Shown here: positions 42,221 to 51,292 of the stretch, one piece after another
Layout: the number at the start of each line of letters is the position of its first letter
How positions within the stretch are numbered: position 1 is the first letter of the stretch
From: Adlercreutzia sp. ZJ176
GTDB taxonomy: Bacteria; Actinomycetota; Coriobacteriia; Coriobacteriales; Eggerthellaceae
DNA: 64,000 bases
Reading direction: 5' to 3'
Assembly: GCF_011038975.1 (NCBI RefSeq)
Contig: NZ_JAAKEC010000005.1
Location: forward strand, 62,001-126,000
Notes under the pieces: model-generated
The model's database searches: none
Seen by the model: the letters and a program-made list of their open reading frames with translations, nothing else
Told to the model about the DNA's origin: nothing
Position numbers and translations under genes: made by a program

Positions 42221-43015
42221 ATGACCGTCATCGACTGCCACTGCCACATCTACCCTGACAAGATCGCCGCGCGCGCCGTGAAGAGCGTCGGCGACTTCTA
42301 CCTCGTCAGCATGGCCGAGGGCGACGGCTCGGCAGACGGCCTGATCAGCACGTGCGAAGGCTCCCCCATCACGCACCACCTGGTGTACTCGGTGGCCACG
42401 AAGCCCGCGCAGGTGCCCTCGATCAACGACTTCATCGCCGCGCAGTGCGCCGCGCACCCCAGCTTCATCGGCTTCGCCACGCTGCACCAGGACTTTCCCA
42501 ACCCCGAGGCGGAGATCGAACGCATCATCGGGCTCGGCCTCAAGGGCGTGAAGCTGCACCCCGACACGCAGGGCGTCAACATGGACGACCCGCGCCTCAT
42601 GCGCATCTACGAGATCATCGAGGGACGGCTGCCGCTCGTCATGCACACCGGCGACTACCGCTACGACTACTCGCACCCGCGGCGCTTGAAGAAGATCCTG
42701 CACACGTTCCCGAACCTGGTGGTGAACGCCGCCCACTTCGGCGGCTGGTCGATCTTCGACCTCGCGTTCGAGCTGCTCGAGAACGAGCGCTGCTTCCTCG
42801 ACATGTCGAGCGCGCAGACCTTCCTCGGCCCGCGCCGCACCTACGAGCTCACGAAGCTCTACGGCACCGACCGCCTCATGTTCGGCTCGGACTTCCCCAT
42901 GTGGAGCCCCGTGCGCGAGCTCGAGATGTACACCGCGCTGCCCTTCACCGACGACGAACTGGAGAACCTCACCTGGCACAACGCCGAGCGCTTCCTCGGG
43001 TTCAAGGTGGAGTAG
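42221..43015 (+). CDS. Amidohydrolase family metal-dependent hydrolase
   Basis: A 264-residue TIM-barrel enzyme of the ACMSD/amidohydrolase-2 type. Metal-site residues are visible in DCHCHIYP (HxH), GVKLHPD, LVMHTGDYRY and MFGSDFPMW (catalytic Asp). It hydrolyses or decarboxylates small cyclic or acidic molecules; the substrate is unknown. GAGGAG 8 bp before ATG 42221 sets the start; the longer open frame upstream is only GC-rich read-through. No operon partner. Confidence 0.82.
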   Translation: MTVIDCHCHIYPDKIAARAVKSVGDFYLVSMAEGDGSADGLISTCEGSPITHHLVYSVATKPAQVPSINDFIAAQCAAHPSFIGFATLHQDFPNPEAEIERIIGLGLKGVKLHPDTQGVNMDDPRLMRIYEIIEGRLPLVMHTGDYRYDYSHPRRLKKILHTFPNLVVNAAHFGGWSIFDLAFELLENERCFLDMSSAQTFLGPRRTYELTKLYGTDRLMFGSDFPMWSPVRELEMYTALPFTDDELENLTWHNAERFLGFKVE

Positions 43016-43140
43016 CCCAAGGCCGCGCACGCTGCGAGCAGCAGGCCGCGAGCAGCAGGCAGCGGGCCGCCCGCCCACGTCCAGCCCGCCAGCACCCGCG
43101 CCCGCACAACCAGCCTGCCACGCACCCGCACCCGCCGCGC

Positions 43141-44460
43141 CTACTCCTCCTCGGGCTCCTCGGGGCGGTCGATCCGCATGCCGATCTTGTCGATGCGGTG
43201 GCGGTCCATGTCGAACACGGTGAACGTCACCTTCGTGCCGCGGTGCGCGAGCTGCGTCACGTCGCCCTCGGCCGGGATGCGGTCGAACAGCGCGAGCAGC
43301 AGGCCGCCCGCCGTCTCCACCTCGTCGGCCTCCTCGGGCCTGAAGTCGAGGAACTCCGCCAGCTCGTCGATGGCCAGCGCGCCATCGACAAGGTAGGTGC
43401 CGTCGGGCAGCGCGACGATCTCGTCCTCCACGTCGTGCACGTACTCGTCGTCGATGCGCCCCACGATCTGCTCCATCACGTCGGACATGGTGACGATACC
43501 CGCCGTGCCGCCGTGCTCGTCGACCACCACGCAGATCTCGGTGCGCTTCACCTGCATCGTCTCGAGCAGGCGCGCGATCGACATCGTGTCGGGCACCGCC
43601 GGCAGCTCGCGGACGTTCCACTCTTCCATGGACGCGTCAGCCGACACGCCGAAGAAGTCCTTCATGTGCACGAAGCCCACCACGTGGTCCTTCGACCCGC
43701 GGCACACCGGGTAGCGCGTGTAGCGGTACTGGCGGATGGTCTCGAGGTTCTCCTCGAGCGTGTCCTCGAGGTCCAGGCACACCACGTCGGTGCGCGGCGT
43801 CATGATGGCCTCGGCGTCCTTGTCGCCCAAGTCGAAGATGTTGTCCACGAACTCGTTCTGCTCGGGGTTGATGAGCCCGCTCTCCGTGGACTCGTCGATC
43901 AGCAGCTTGATCTCCTCGCCGGTGTACACCTCGTGCTCGTTGGCCGGATCGTGCCCGCACAGGCGCACGACGCTGTTGGTGATGCCGTTGAACAGCAGCA
44001 TCACGGGGTAGGTGATCTTGTAGAACCAGATAAGCGGCGTGGCCGTCATGAGCGCGTACTTCTCGGTGGAGAAGATGGCGAACGACTTGGGGATGAGCTC
44101 GCCCACCACCACGTGCAGCGTGGTCATGATGAAGTAGCCGATGGCCACGGCCACCACGGAGATGGCGGCCTCGGGCAGGTGCAGCATCACGAACAGCGGG
44201 CGGATGAGCTCGGAGAACGCCGGCTCACCCAGCCAGCCGAGCGCCAGCGACGCCAGCGTGATGCCGAGCTGGCAGGCGGACAGGTACGCGTTCACGTTCT
44301 CGGCGACCGTCTTGGCGTTCTTCGCGCCGCGCTTGCCCTCCTCGACTGCGATCTCGAGCTGCGACTTGCGCACACGCACCAGCGAAAACTCGGCGATCAC
44401 GAAGAACGCGTTCATCAACAGGAACAGGACAACCAAGACCAGACTAATCGCGATATTCAT
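43141..44460 (-). CDS. CNNM/CorC-type membrane protein (hemolysin family)
   Basis: A 439-residue protein. The DUF21 membrane domain (residues 1-185) has about four spans, beginning AISLVLVVLFLLMNAFFVIA and including HVVVGELIPKSFAI. Two CBS domains follow (IMTPRTDVVCLDLEDTLEE and CVVVDEHGGTAGIVTMSDV), then the CorC_HlyC domain from about 350, with an acidic tail. Relatives export Mg2+ or Co2+. ATG 44460 begins at the first membrane span; AAGGAGG is 14 bp upstream, which is long, and an in-frame ATG at 44490 is an alternative. Confidence 0.85.
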   Translation of the reverse strand: MNIAISLVLVVLFLLMNAFFVIAEFSLVRVRKSQLEIAVEEGKRGAKNAKTVAENVNAYLSACQLGITLASLALGWLGEPAFSELIRPLFVMLHLPEAAISVVAVAIGYFIMTTLHVVVGELIPKSFAIFSTEKYALMTATPLIWFYKITYPVMLLFNGITNSVVRLCGHDPANEHEVYTGEEIKLLIDESTESGLINPEQNEFVDNIFDLGDKDAEAIMTPRTDVVCLDLEDTLEENLETIRQYRYTRYPVCRGSKDHVVGFVHMKDFFGVSADASMEEWNVRELPAVPDTMSIARLLETMQVKRTEICVVVDEHGGTAGIVTMSDVMEQIVGRIDDEYVHDVEDEIVALPDGTYLVDGALAIDELAEFLDFRPEEADEVETAGGLLLALFDRIPAEGDVTQLAHRGTKVTFTVFDMDRHRIDKIGMRIDRPEEPEEE

Positions 44461-44684
44461 TTGAAGCGGATGATCCTCCTTGAAGTGCATACAGACTTGC
44501 TTCCATCGTAAGGGATCAAGAGGATCAGCGGAGATGGAGGGCGCGAAACCCGCAACACATTCACAGGTGAGGGGGCGAAGGGGCACAGGCGCCGCGCGGC
44601 GGGGCGAGCTGCGGACGGCCGGCGCGCGCTACCGCTACGCCATGCGACGGGCGCTACCGCCACGCCGCGCACGACCAACGCCCG

Positions 44685-47423
44685 CTACACCTCCACGCGG
44701 GCGACCCTCACCTTCGCAAGCGCGCTGTCGTCAAGCGCGCACCCCAGGCCCGCCTCGTGCCCCTCGCCGTTGAGCAGCACGTAGCCGCGCGCCGCCTCGT
44801 AGGGCGGGTCAGTGACGTCGACGTCGAAGTAGCGCGCCGTGGCGCCCACGTCCCCCGGCACGATGACGCCCGGGAGCGTCTCGAACGCGGCGTGCATGCG
44901 CTTCGACACGCCCGTGTCGTACATGCCGCCCATCCACACCTCGCGCCCGCACGCCTGCGCCTGCACGATGAAGCGCAGCGCGGGCTCGATGCCGCCGAAC
45001 TTCGCGATCTTCACGACGATGCAGCGCAGGTCGCGGTAGCGCAGGATGCGCTCGGCGTCAGCCGCGGTCACGTACGACTCGTCCACGCACACCGGCGTCG
45101 ACAGCGTGCGCTGCAGGTTCGCGAGCCGCGAGAGCGCGTCGCGCACGCCGTCGAAGCTCGGGCGGCTCACGTCGAGCGGCTCCTCGATCCAGCCCACGCC
45201 CAGCTCGTCGTAGGCGCGCAGCTCGTCGAGGTCGCGCATCGAAAAGCTCCGGTTCGCGTCGAGCGTGACGAGCAGGTGCGGGTGCGCCTCGCGCACGGAG
45301 CGCACGGCCGCAAGCCCCTGGCCAGGCGCGATCTTGAGTTTCATGCGCTTGTAGCCCGCGGCCACCGCCTCGCGCACAGCCGCGACCACCTCGGGCGCCT
45401 CCCCCATGCCCACCACGGCGCCCGCGCGCACCATCGCCTGGCTGCCCTTCGCCGTCACCGCGCGCGGCAGCTGCGGGAACGGCACGTGCGCGCCTTCCTC
45501 CCACAGCGCGCAGAGGCGCTCGTGCTCCTCGCCGACGAGCTTCCACAGCGGCTCGCCCTGGATGTGCCCGAACAGGTCCCATAGCGCGCTCTCCAGGGCG
45601 CACACGGCCATGGGGTGCGCTTGGGTCCCGCTGATCTGCGAAAACGCGTCGAATGCCTCGCGCGGGTGGACGAAGGCGCGCCCGCGCGCGAACGGCGCGA
45701 GCACCTCCTCCAAAAAGCGCGCGTCATCTGCGAGCGTCTCGGGCAGGTACCAGTCGGTCGCGAACGCCACGCACTCGCCGAGCCCCACGCGCCCCGCGTG
45801 GTCGACCACCTCGACGATGATGAGGTCGCGGTGCGAAAGCGTCGCCTTCGCCGTCTTGAAGGGCGTCCGGAAAGGCAGGCGCACGTGGTGCAGGATGACG
45901 CGCTCCACCTCGACGCGCTGCTCGTAGAGCCGCTCGGCCGCGGCGCGGTCCACCTTCCCGATGCCGGCGCGCGGCAGCTGGTCGACCATCATGACGGCCT
46001 TCGGCCTGGTGAGCTTCGACAGGCTCGCGCGGACGGCGCGCTCCACGTGCTCGGGCTGTACGTCGGCGCGCGAGCGCTCGACCACGGCCACGGGCCGCCG
46101 CCCCCACGTGGCGTCGGGCACGCCGAACACGTGCGCGTCCGACACGCCCTCGATGCGGCGCAGGGCCGCCACGATCTCGGCGGGGTAGATGTTCTCCCCG
46201 CCCGACACGAACATGTCGGACGTGCGCTCCTTCACGAAGAGGAGCCGCCCGCGCAGGGCCGCCACGTCGCCGGTGAGGAAGAAGCCGTCGACCGTGAACG
46301 CCGCGCGCGCGTTGAGGTAGCCCTCGAAGACGCCCGGGCCGCGCACCGCCAGGCGCCCGAAGCCCTCGGCGTCAGGCTCCACGATGCGCGCCTCGTAGCC
46401 GCCCAGAAGGGCGAGCCCACCCGAGAACCGCTGCGTGACCAGGGAACTTGCGATCAGGCTGGAGGTCTCGGTCATGCCGTAGCTCGCATGCACGCGCACG
46501 TGCGCCTCACACGAGCGCTCGAGCGTCCGCGGGTTCAGCGCGCCGCCACCCAGAAGGACGCAGCGGTAGCGCGCGAGCAGGCCGCCGCCCGCCTCGGCGT
46601 CGGCCGCAAGCAGGTCCTGCAGCATCTTGTCCACCACCGAGACGTGCGTGGCGCCCGCCTCGGCCGCATCGCGCAGGAGTCGCTCCGCGTCGAAGCGCCC
46701 GTAGACCAGAAGCGGCGTGCCGCCCTCGATCGAGCGCACGAGCACCTGCAAGCCGCCGATGTGGCAGAACGGCAGGACGGCCTGCCACAGCGCGCCGCCG
46801 CTGCCGAGCGCGCGGTTCGCGGCGCGCGCCGCGTCCGAGAGCTGCCGCCACGTGAGCGCGACCGCCTTCGGGCGCCCCGTGGTCCCCGAGGTGAACATGA
46901 CGACGGCGCGGTCGTCGGCGTCGAACAGGTGCGCGGCCCGCTCGGCAAAGTGGATGGCGTCCTCGACCGCGGTCTGGCGCTCCGTCACCGCCACGCGACT
47001 CACGCGCCCGATGTCGTGCGCGAACGCATCGCCCTCTTCGGAGAACACCGCCTCGATCTGCGCGATCAGCGCAGGGGAGGTCGTCTCGTCGACCGTGTAG
47101 GCAACCTTCACGCCCTCGCGGTCAAGCTCGAGCAGGCGCGCGAGCTTCTCCTTCTCGCCGAGGCGGTGGTTGAGCGTCACGAGCGGGAAGCCGCCGTAGG
47201 CCGCGGCCAGCACCAGCAGCACGAACTCGGGGCAGTTGGGCAGATCGACCACTACGACCGACCCCGCCCGCGCCGCCTTCCGGCGCAGCAGGCGCGCGAG
47301 GGCCGCGGCCGCGATGCGCGCGCGGCGGTACGTGCAGGGCACCTTGCGGCCCGCGGCGTCCGCGAACGTGAAGAACACCTGGTCGGGGTGACGCCGAGCC
47401 GTCGTTTCGAAGGCGTTGATCAT
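44685..47423 (-). CDS. menE-menC: MenE-MenC fusion: O-succinylbenzoate-CoA ligase and O-succinylbenzoate synthase
   Basis: A 912-residue bifunctional enzyme of menaquinone synthesis. Residues 1 to about 500 are an AMP-forming ligase: VVMFTSGTTGRPKAV (about 175), SYGMTET, and FFLTGDVAAL. From about 505 an enolase-fold synthase begins: MKLKIAPG (KxK), LDANRSF, WIEEPLD, VDESYV and VVKIAKFGG give the catalytic Lys and metal Asp/Glu residues. MenC makes O-succinylbenzoate and MenE activates it, so the fusion joins consecutive steps, although in the reverse order along the chain. It is last in the men operon. Confidence 0.92.
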   Translation of the reverse strand: MINAFETTARRHPDQVFFTFADAAGRKVPCTYRRARIAAAALARLLRRKAARAGSVVVVDLPNCPEFVLLVLAAAYGGFPLVTLNHRLGEKEKLARLLELDREGVKVAYTVDETTSPALIAQIEAVFSEEGDAFAHDIGRVSRVAVTERQTAVEDAIHFAERAAHLFDADDRAVVMFTSGTTGRPKAVALTWRQLSDAARAANRALGSGGALWQAVLPFCHIGGLQVLVRSIEGGTPLLVYGRFDAERLLRDAAEAGATHVSVVDKMLQDLLAADAEAGGGLLARYRCVLLGGGALNPRTLERSCEAHVRVHASYGMTETSSLIASSLVTQRFSGGLALLGGYEARIVEPDAEGFGRLAVRGPGVFEGYLNARAAFTVDGFFLTGDVAALRGRLLFVKERTSDMFVSGGENIYPAEIVAALRRIEGVSDAHVFGVPDATWGRRPVAVVERSRADVQPEHVERAVRASLSKLTRPKAVMMVDQLPRAGIGKVDRAAAERLYEQRVEVERVILHHVRLPFRTPFKTAKATLSHRDLIIVEVVDHAGRVGLGECVAFATDWYLPETLADDARFLEEVLAPFARGRAFVHPREAFDAFSQISGTQAHPMAVCALESALWDLFGHIQGEPLWKLVGEEHERLCALWEEGAHVPFPQLPRAVTAKGSQAMVRAGAVVGMGEAPEVVAAVREAVAAGYKRMKLKIAPGQGLAAVRSVREAHPHLLVTLDANRSFSMRDLDELRAYDELGVGWIEEPLDVSRPSFDGVRDALSRLANLQRTLSTPVCVDESYVTAADAERILRYRDLRCIVVKIAKFGGIEPALRFIVQAQACGREVWMGGMYDTGVSKRMHAAFETLPGVIVPGDVGATARYFDVDVTDPPYEAARGYVLLNGEGHEAGLGCALDDSALAKVRVARVEV

Positions 47424-47466
47424 GGCTTGAGCAGGTCCTCTCGCCTGCCGCGCCTCAGCGCGGCTC

Positions 47467-48306
47467 TCAGGGGAACTTCGGAAACTGGGTGAAGTCGGGC
47501 GCGCGCTTCTCCTTGAACGCGTCGCGGCCCTCCTTCGCCTCGTCGGTGGTGTAGTACAGAAGCGTGGCGTCGCCCCCGAGCTGCTGGAGGCCCGCCAGGC
47601 CGTCGGTGGCCGCGTTGAACGATGCCTTCATGAGGCGCAGCGCCGTGGGCGAGAACTGCATCATCTCGCGCGCCCAGCTCACGCACTCCGCTTCGAGCTC
47701 GTCGAAGGGAACCACCTTGTTGACCAGGCCCATCTCGAGCGCCTCGGCCGCGGTGTACTGGCGGCACAGATACCAGATCTCGCGCGCCTTCTTCTGGCCC
47801 ACGATGTCGGCCAGATACCCCGCGCCGTAGCCCGCGTCGAAGCTGCCCACCTTCGGGCCCGTCTGCCCGAACTTCGCCGTGTCGGCCGCGATGGACAGAT
47901 CGCACAGGATGTGCAGCACGTGCCCGCCGCCGATGGCGTAGCCGTTCACCATGGCGATCACCGGCTTGGGCACGATGCGGATGAGGCGCTGCAGGTCGAG
48001 CACGTTCAGGCGCGGGATGGAGTCCTCGCCCACGTAGCCGCCGTTGCCGCGGATCTTCTGGTCGCCGCCCGAGCAGAACGCCTCGTCCTCGTGGCGCCCG
48101 CCGTGGTTGGCTCCCGTGAGGACGATGACGCCGATCTCCGCGTCGTCGCGCGCGACGGTGAATGCGTCGTACATCTCGTTCACCGTGAGCGGCGTGAACG
48201 CGTTGCGGCGCTGCGGTCGGTTGATGGTTATCTTGGCGATGCCGTCGCAGGTCTCGTAGATGATCTCGCGATACTGCTTGCCCGGCTTCCATAGGATGTC
48301 GGTCAT
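47467..48306 (-). CDS. menB: 1,4-dihydroxy-2-naphthoyl-CoA synthase
   Basis: A 279-residue crotonase-fold enzyme that closes the naphthoquinone ring of O-succinylbenzoyl-CoA. Diagnostic parts are the N-terminal [27 protein letters not shown], the oxyanion-hole region [12 protein letters not shown] and [19 protein letters not shown] 5 bp before the ATG. It lies between menH and menE-menC on the same strand. Confidence 0.95.
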   Translation of the reverse strand: MTDILWKPGKQYREIIYETCDGIAKITINRPQRRNAFTPLTVNEMYDAFTVARDDAEIGVIVLTGANHGGRHEDEAFCSGGDQKIRGNGGYVGEDSIPRLNVLDLQRLIRIVPKPVIAMVNGYAIGGGHVLHILCDLSIAADTAKFGQTGPKVGSFDAGYGAGYLADIVGQKKAREIWYLCRQYTAAEALEMGLVNKVVPFDELEAECVSWAREMMQFSPTALRLMKASFNAATDGLAGLQQLGGDATLLYYTTDEAKEGRDAFKEKRAPDFTQFPKFP

Positions 48307-48388
48307 GGTGCTCCCTATTCAGTTGGCTGCGCAATGATGCCATGATAGCGCTCCGCACGCGATTCGTGCAGCGTGCGGGGCGTTTTAC

Positions 48389-49231
48389 TCAATTATTCCG
48401 AGCGAAGCTCACCAGGGCCGCGACAAAAGATTGAGCCTGCTCCAAGTGTGTGTTGTGCCCCGCTCCCGCGACGAGCTTGACGCGGGCGGCGGGTGCGCCC
48501 TCATCCACGCGGCGGGCGAGGGCGGCGTACTTCTCGTCGAGCTCCCCGGCCAGGTAGAGCACGGGCGTGCCCGCGTCCGCGGCGCGGGCGAGGGCGGCAA
48601 GCGAGGCGGCCTCGTCCGCCTGGCGGTGCTGGCCGAGCTCCTCGAGCTGCCAGACGAGGGCCGCGGGCGCGTTGCTCACGCGCTCGGCCTGCACGCGGGC
48701 GCGCACCGAGGCGGGCAGCGCACGCTGCGAGGCGAACAGCGGAAGATCCGCCCACGCCTCCATGAAGGCCGCGACGCCCTGCTCGCGCACGCTGCGAACC
48801 CATGCGGCGCTGCGGGCCGCGAAGGCCGCGCGCGCGGCGTCGTCGACGGGGCCGAGGCCCGCGCTCTCGAGCACGATCCCCACGACGGGCAGGCCCCTGT
48901 CCCCGGAGCCGCAGCGCACGAGCGCCTCGAGCGCGATGCGGCCGCCCATGGAGTAGCCCACGAGGACGGGAAGGGCGGGGGCGGGGATGCCGCTGGAGCC
49001 GGGAGACGCGGCGGGGGACGCCGGCGCGGGGCGGGCGAGGACGGGAAGGGCAGCGTCCTCGCATGCGCGGGCGACCCGTTCGCAGACGCCCGCCAGGTCA
49101 AGTCCCTCACACGCGCATTCCCCCAGGTCGAAGGCGCACGCCTCGTGTCCTTGCGCCCGCAGGAGACGCGCGACCTCATCCCACGCGCGCGTGCTCTGCG
49201 CGAAGCCGTGCAGCAGAACGAACGTCGTCAT
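48389..49231 (-). CDS. menH: 2-succinyl-6-hydroxy-2,4-cyclohexadiene-1-carboxylate synthase (MenH-like)
   Basis: A 280-residue alpha/beta hydrolase: FVLLHGFAQSTRAWDEVA gives the oxyanion hole, GYSMGGRIALEAL the nucleophile Ser (about 93), YLAGELDEKY the acid region and GAGHNTHLEQ the catalytic His. It removes pyruvate after MenD. About 20 residues of Pro/Ala-rich insert lie before the nucleophile strand. The gene starts 6 bp after menD, so both are coupled. Assignment is by motif and place. Confidence 0.88.
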   Translation of the reverse strand: MTTFVLLHGFAQSTRAWDEVARLLRAQGHEACAFDLGECACEGLDLAGVCERVARACEDAALPVLARPAPASPAASPGSSGIPAPALPVLVGYSMGGRIALEALVRCGSGDRGLPVVGIVLESAGLGPVDDAARAAFAARSAAWVRSVREQGVAAFMEAWADLPLFASQRALPASVRARVQAERVSNAPAALVWQLEELGQHRQADEAASLAALARAADAGTPVLYLAGELDEKYAALARRVDEGAPAARVKLVAGAGHNTHLEQAQSFVAALVSFARNN

Positions 49232-49237
49232 GCGGCC

Positions 49238-51280
49238 CTACCTTCCCTGCCCCTGGAACCTCCCGTAACGCTCGCGCACGCCCCGCAGCGGGGTGCGCAC
49301 CTCGATGAGGCTGATGCCCGGCGTGCCCAGAAGCCCGCGATAAGCCTCCGCGAACTCCCCCACCGTGCGCGCGCGGCGGTACGGGACGCCGAAGGCGCGC
49401 GTCGCGTCCTCGAACCGCACGTCCTGCGGCACGAGGAACAGCCGCTCGAAGTACGCCTCGTCAGACGCCTGGGGCAGCATGTCGAAGATGGCGCCGCCGT
49501 TGTTGTTCAGAAGCACGATCACCATCGAGCGCGCCGGGGCGTGGTGCACCATGAGCTCGCGCTGCAGGGCGAGCGCGCTCAAGTCGTGCAGCAGGGTGAA
49601 GTCGCCCGTAACGAACGTGGTCTGAGCGAAGTGCTGCGCCGCGCCGAGCGCCGTGGAGGTGGTGCCGTCAATGCCGTTCTGGCCGCGGTTGCAGAGCACG
49701 CACAGGGGCTTGCCGCCCTTCGTGTAGAAGGTGTCCACGGCGCGCACGGCCATCGAGTTCGCCGAGAACACGCACGAGCCCGCAGGCGCCAGCTCGAGCA
49801 GCGCGCGCACGTAGGCGCCTTCGAACTGGTCGAGAGCGTCTGCGACGGGCGCGGACACGGGAGCCGTGACGGAGGGGAGCTCGGGCTCGGGTTCGATCGC
49901 AGACACGGAGGTCACGGAAGGCGCGGCGGATCCCGGCGCGCCCACGCTGGCGATGCGATCGCGCTCCGCGGCGTTGCGCGCGACCCACTCCGCGCAAAAC
50001 GCCCGCTGGCCCGCGTCAGGCTCCTGCCTCCACGCGTTGCGCGCGAAGTCGAGCGGCGAGGAGCTCACGAGCAGGTCGGTGGCGAAGTGGAAGTCGCGCG
50101 TCTGCGCCACGTCGACCACCACCGAGAGCGCCGCCTTGCCCGCCATGATGGTCGCGTGCTTGGAGACGGGGTAGCGCCCGAAGCGGATGACCGCGTCGGG
50201 CGCGGGGCAGTCGGCCTGGCGGCAGATGTTGTCGTAGTTGTCGATGACCTCGAGCGCGTCGACGCTGCGCAGGCCCGAGAGCGGGTCGGCCAGAAGCGGC
50301 AGCCCCAGCGCGTGCGCCCACGCGACGACCTCGCGCGCCTCGGAGAGCGTCGAGCACGTGCCCTCGCCCGCGAGCACGAGCGCGCGGCGGCCGCGCAAGA
50401 GCCCCCCGATCCGCTCGAGCGCCTCCGCGTCGAGCACCGTGCGCCCCGCGACCAGCGGCGACGGTACGTCCCGCAGCGCCGGGACGCGGCGCGCCACGGC
50501 GAACGCGTCGCCGCCCGCCACGGCGTCTGCCCCCGGGAAGTCCGGCTTGAGCGGCTCGTCGAAGGGGAAGTTCACGTGCACGGGCCCCGCCATGCGCGCG
50601 CATCCGCGCGAGGCCACCTGCGGGTCGGCCGAGCCTGCGCCCGCCGTCGTCGCGCCCGCCTCCGCCGCACGCGCAACAGCACGCACGCCCACCGTATCCG
50701 CGGGCGCAGCGGCACACGGGCTCGCCGTCGCACCCGCGACCGCCCGCTCGTCCGCCGCCGCGCCGCCGAGCGCCGCCAGGCACGCCTCGCGCGCCGCCTG
50801 CCGCACGAACGCCAGGTCACGCTCACGCGCGCTCGGCAGCGGCATCGCCCGGAACACCTGAACATGGTCGCCGTACGCCTTCAGCTGGTCGGTGGTCTGA
50901 GGCGCGCCGAGGCCCTGCAGCTGCGGCGGGCGGTCGCCCGAGAGCACCACGAGCGGCACCCGCGAGGTCTCCGCCTCCATCACCGCCGGATAGTAGTTCG
51001 CCAGCGCCGTCCCCGACGTGCACACCACGACCGCCGGCCGGCCGCTCGCCTTCGCCAACCCCAGCGCGAAGAAGGCCGCCCCCCGCTCGTCGACGTCGAC
51101 GTAGAGGCGCAGCCGCTCCGGCGCGCGCCGGCTCAGCTCGAACGCCGCCATGGCCAGCGCCGTCGAGCGCGACCCCGGGCTCACCACCACGTCGCGCACG
51201 CCCCAGCGCACGAGCTCGTCGAAGAACGCCGCCACCCACAGCGCGGTTGCCTGCGCATGCGTGATCTCCTGCTTCGCCAT
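49238..51280 (-). CDS. menD: SEPHCHC synthase MenD
   Basis: A 680-residue thiamine-diphosphate enzyme that joins 2-oxoglutarate-derived succinyl semialdehyde to isochorismate. Visible are VVSPGSRSTALAMAAFE at the N-terminus, VVVCTSGTALANYYPAVMEA, GDRPPQLQGLGAPQTTDQ, and the ThDP/Mg region FVTGDFTLLHDLSAL with LLNNNGGAIF. It is longer than usual (about 560), with Ala-rich inserts near residues 170-220 and 455-480. It starts 12 bp after menF. Confidence 0.93.
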   Translation of the reverse strand: MAKQEITHAQATALWVAAFFDELVRWGVRDVVVSPGSRSTALAMAAFELSRRAPERLRLYVDVDERGAAFFALGLAKASGRPAVVVCTSGTALANYYPAVMEAETSRVPLVVLSGDRPPQLQGLGAPQTTDQLKAYGDHVQVFRAMPLPSARERDLAFVRQAAREACLAALGGAAADERAVAGATASPCAAAPADTVGVRAVARAAEAGATTAGAGSADPQVASRGCARMAGPVHVNFPFDEPLKPDFPGADAVAGGDAFAVARRVPALRDVPSPLVAGRTVLDAEALERIGGLLRGRRALVLAGEGTCSTLSEAREVVAWAHALGLPLLADPLSGLRSVDALEVIDNYDNICRQADCPAPDAVIRFGRYPVSKHATIMAGKAALSVVVDVAQTRDFHFATDLLVSSSPLDFARNAWRQEPDAGQRAFCAEWVARNAAERDRIASVGAPGSAAPSVTSVSAIEPEPELPSVTAPVSAPVADALDQFEGAYVRALLELAPAGSCVFSANSMAVRAVDTFYTKGGKPLCVLCNRGQNGIDGTTSTALGAAQHFAQTTFVTGDFTLLHDLSALALQRELMVHHAPARSMVIVLLNNNGGAIFDMLPQASDEAYFERLFLVPQDVRFEDATRAFGVPYRRARTVGEFAEAYRGLLGTPGISLIEVRTPLRGVRERYGRFQGQGR

Positions 51281-51292
51281 GCCGCCCCTCCG

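Noticed and set aside
45615-47492. A 625-codon plus-strand frame opposite menE-menC
   Set aside because: Same cause: third-position GC bias of the coding strand creates an open antisense frame.
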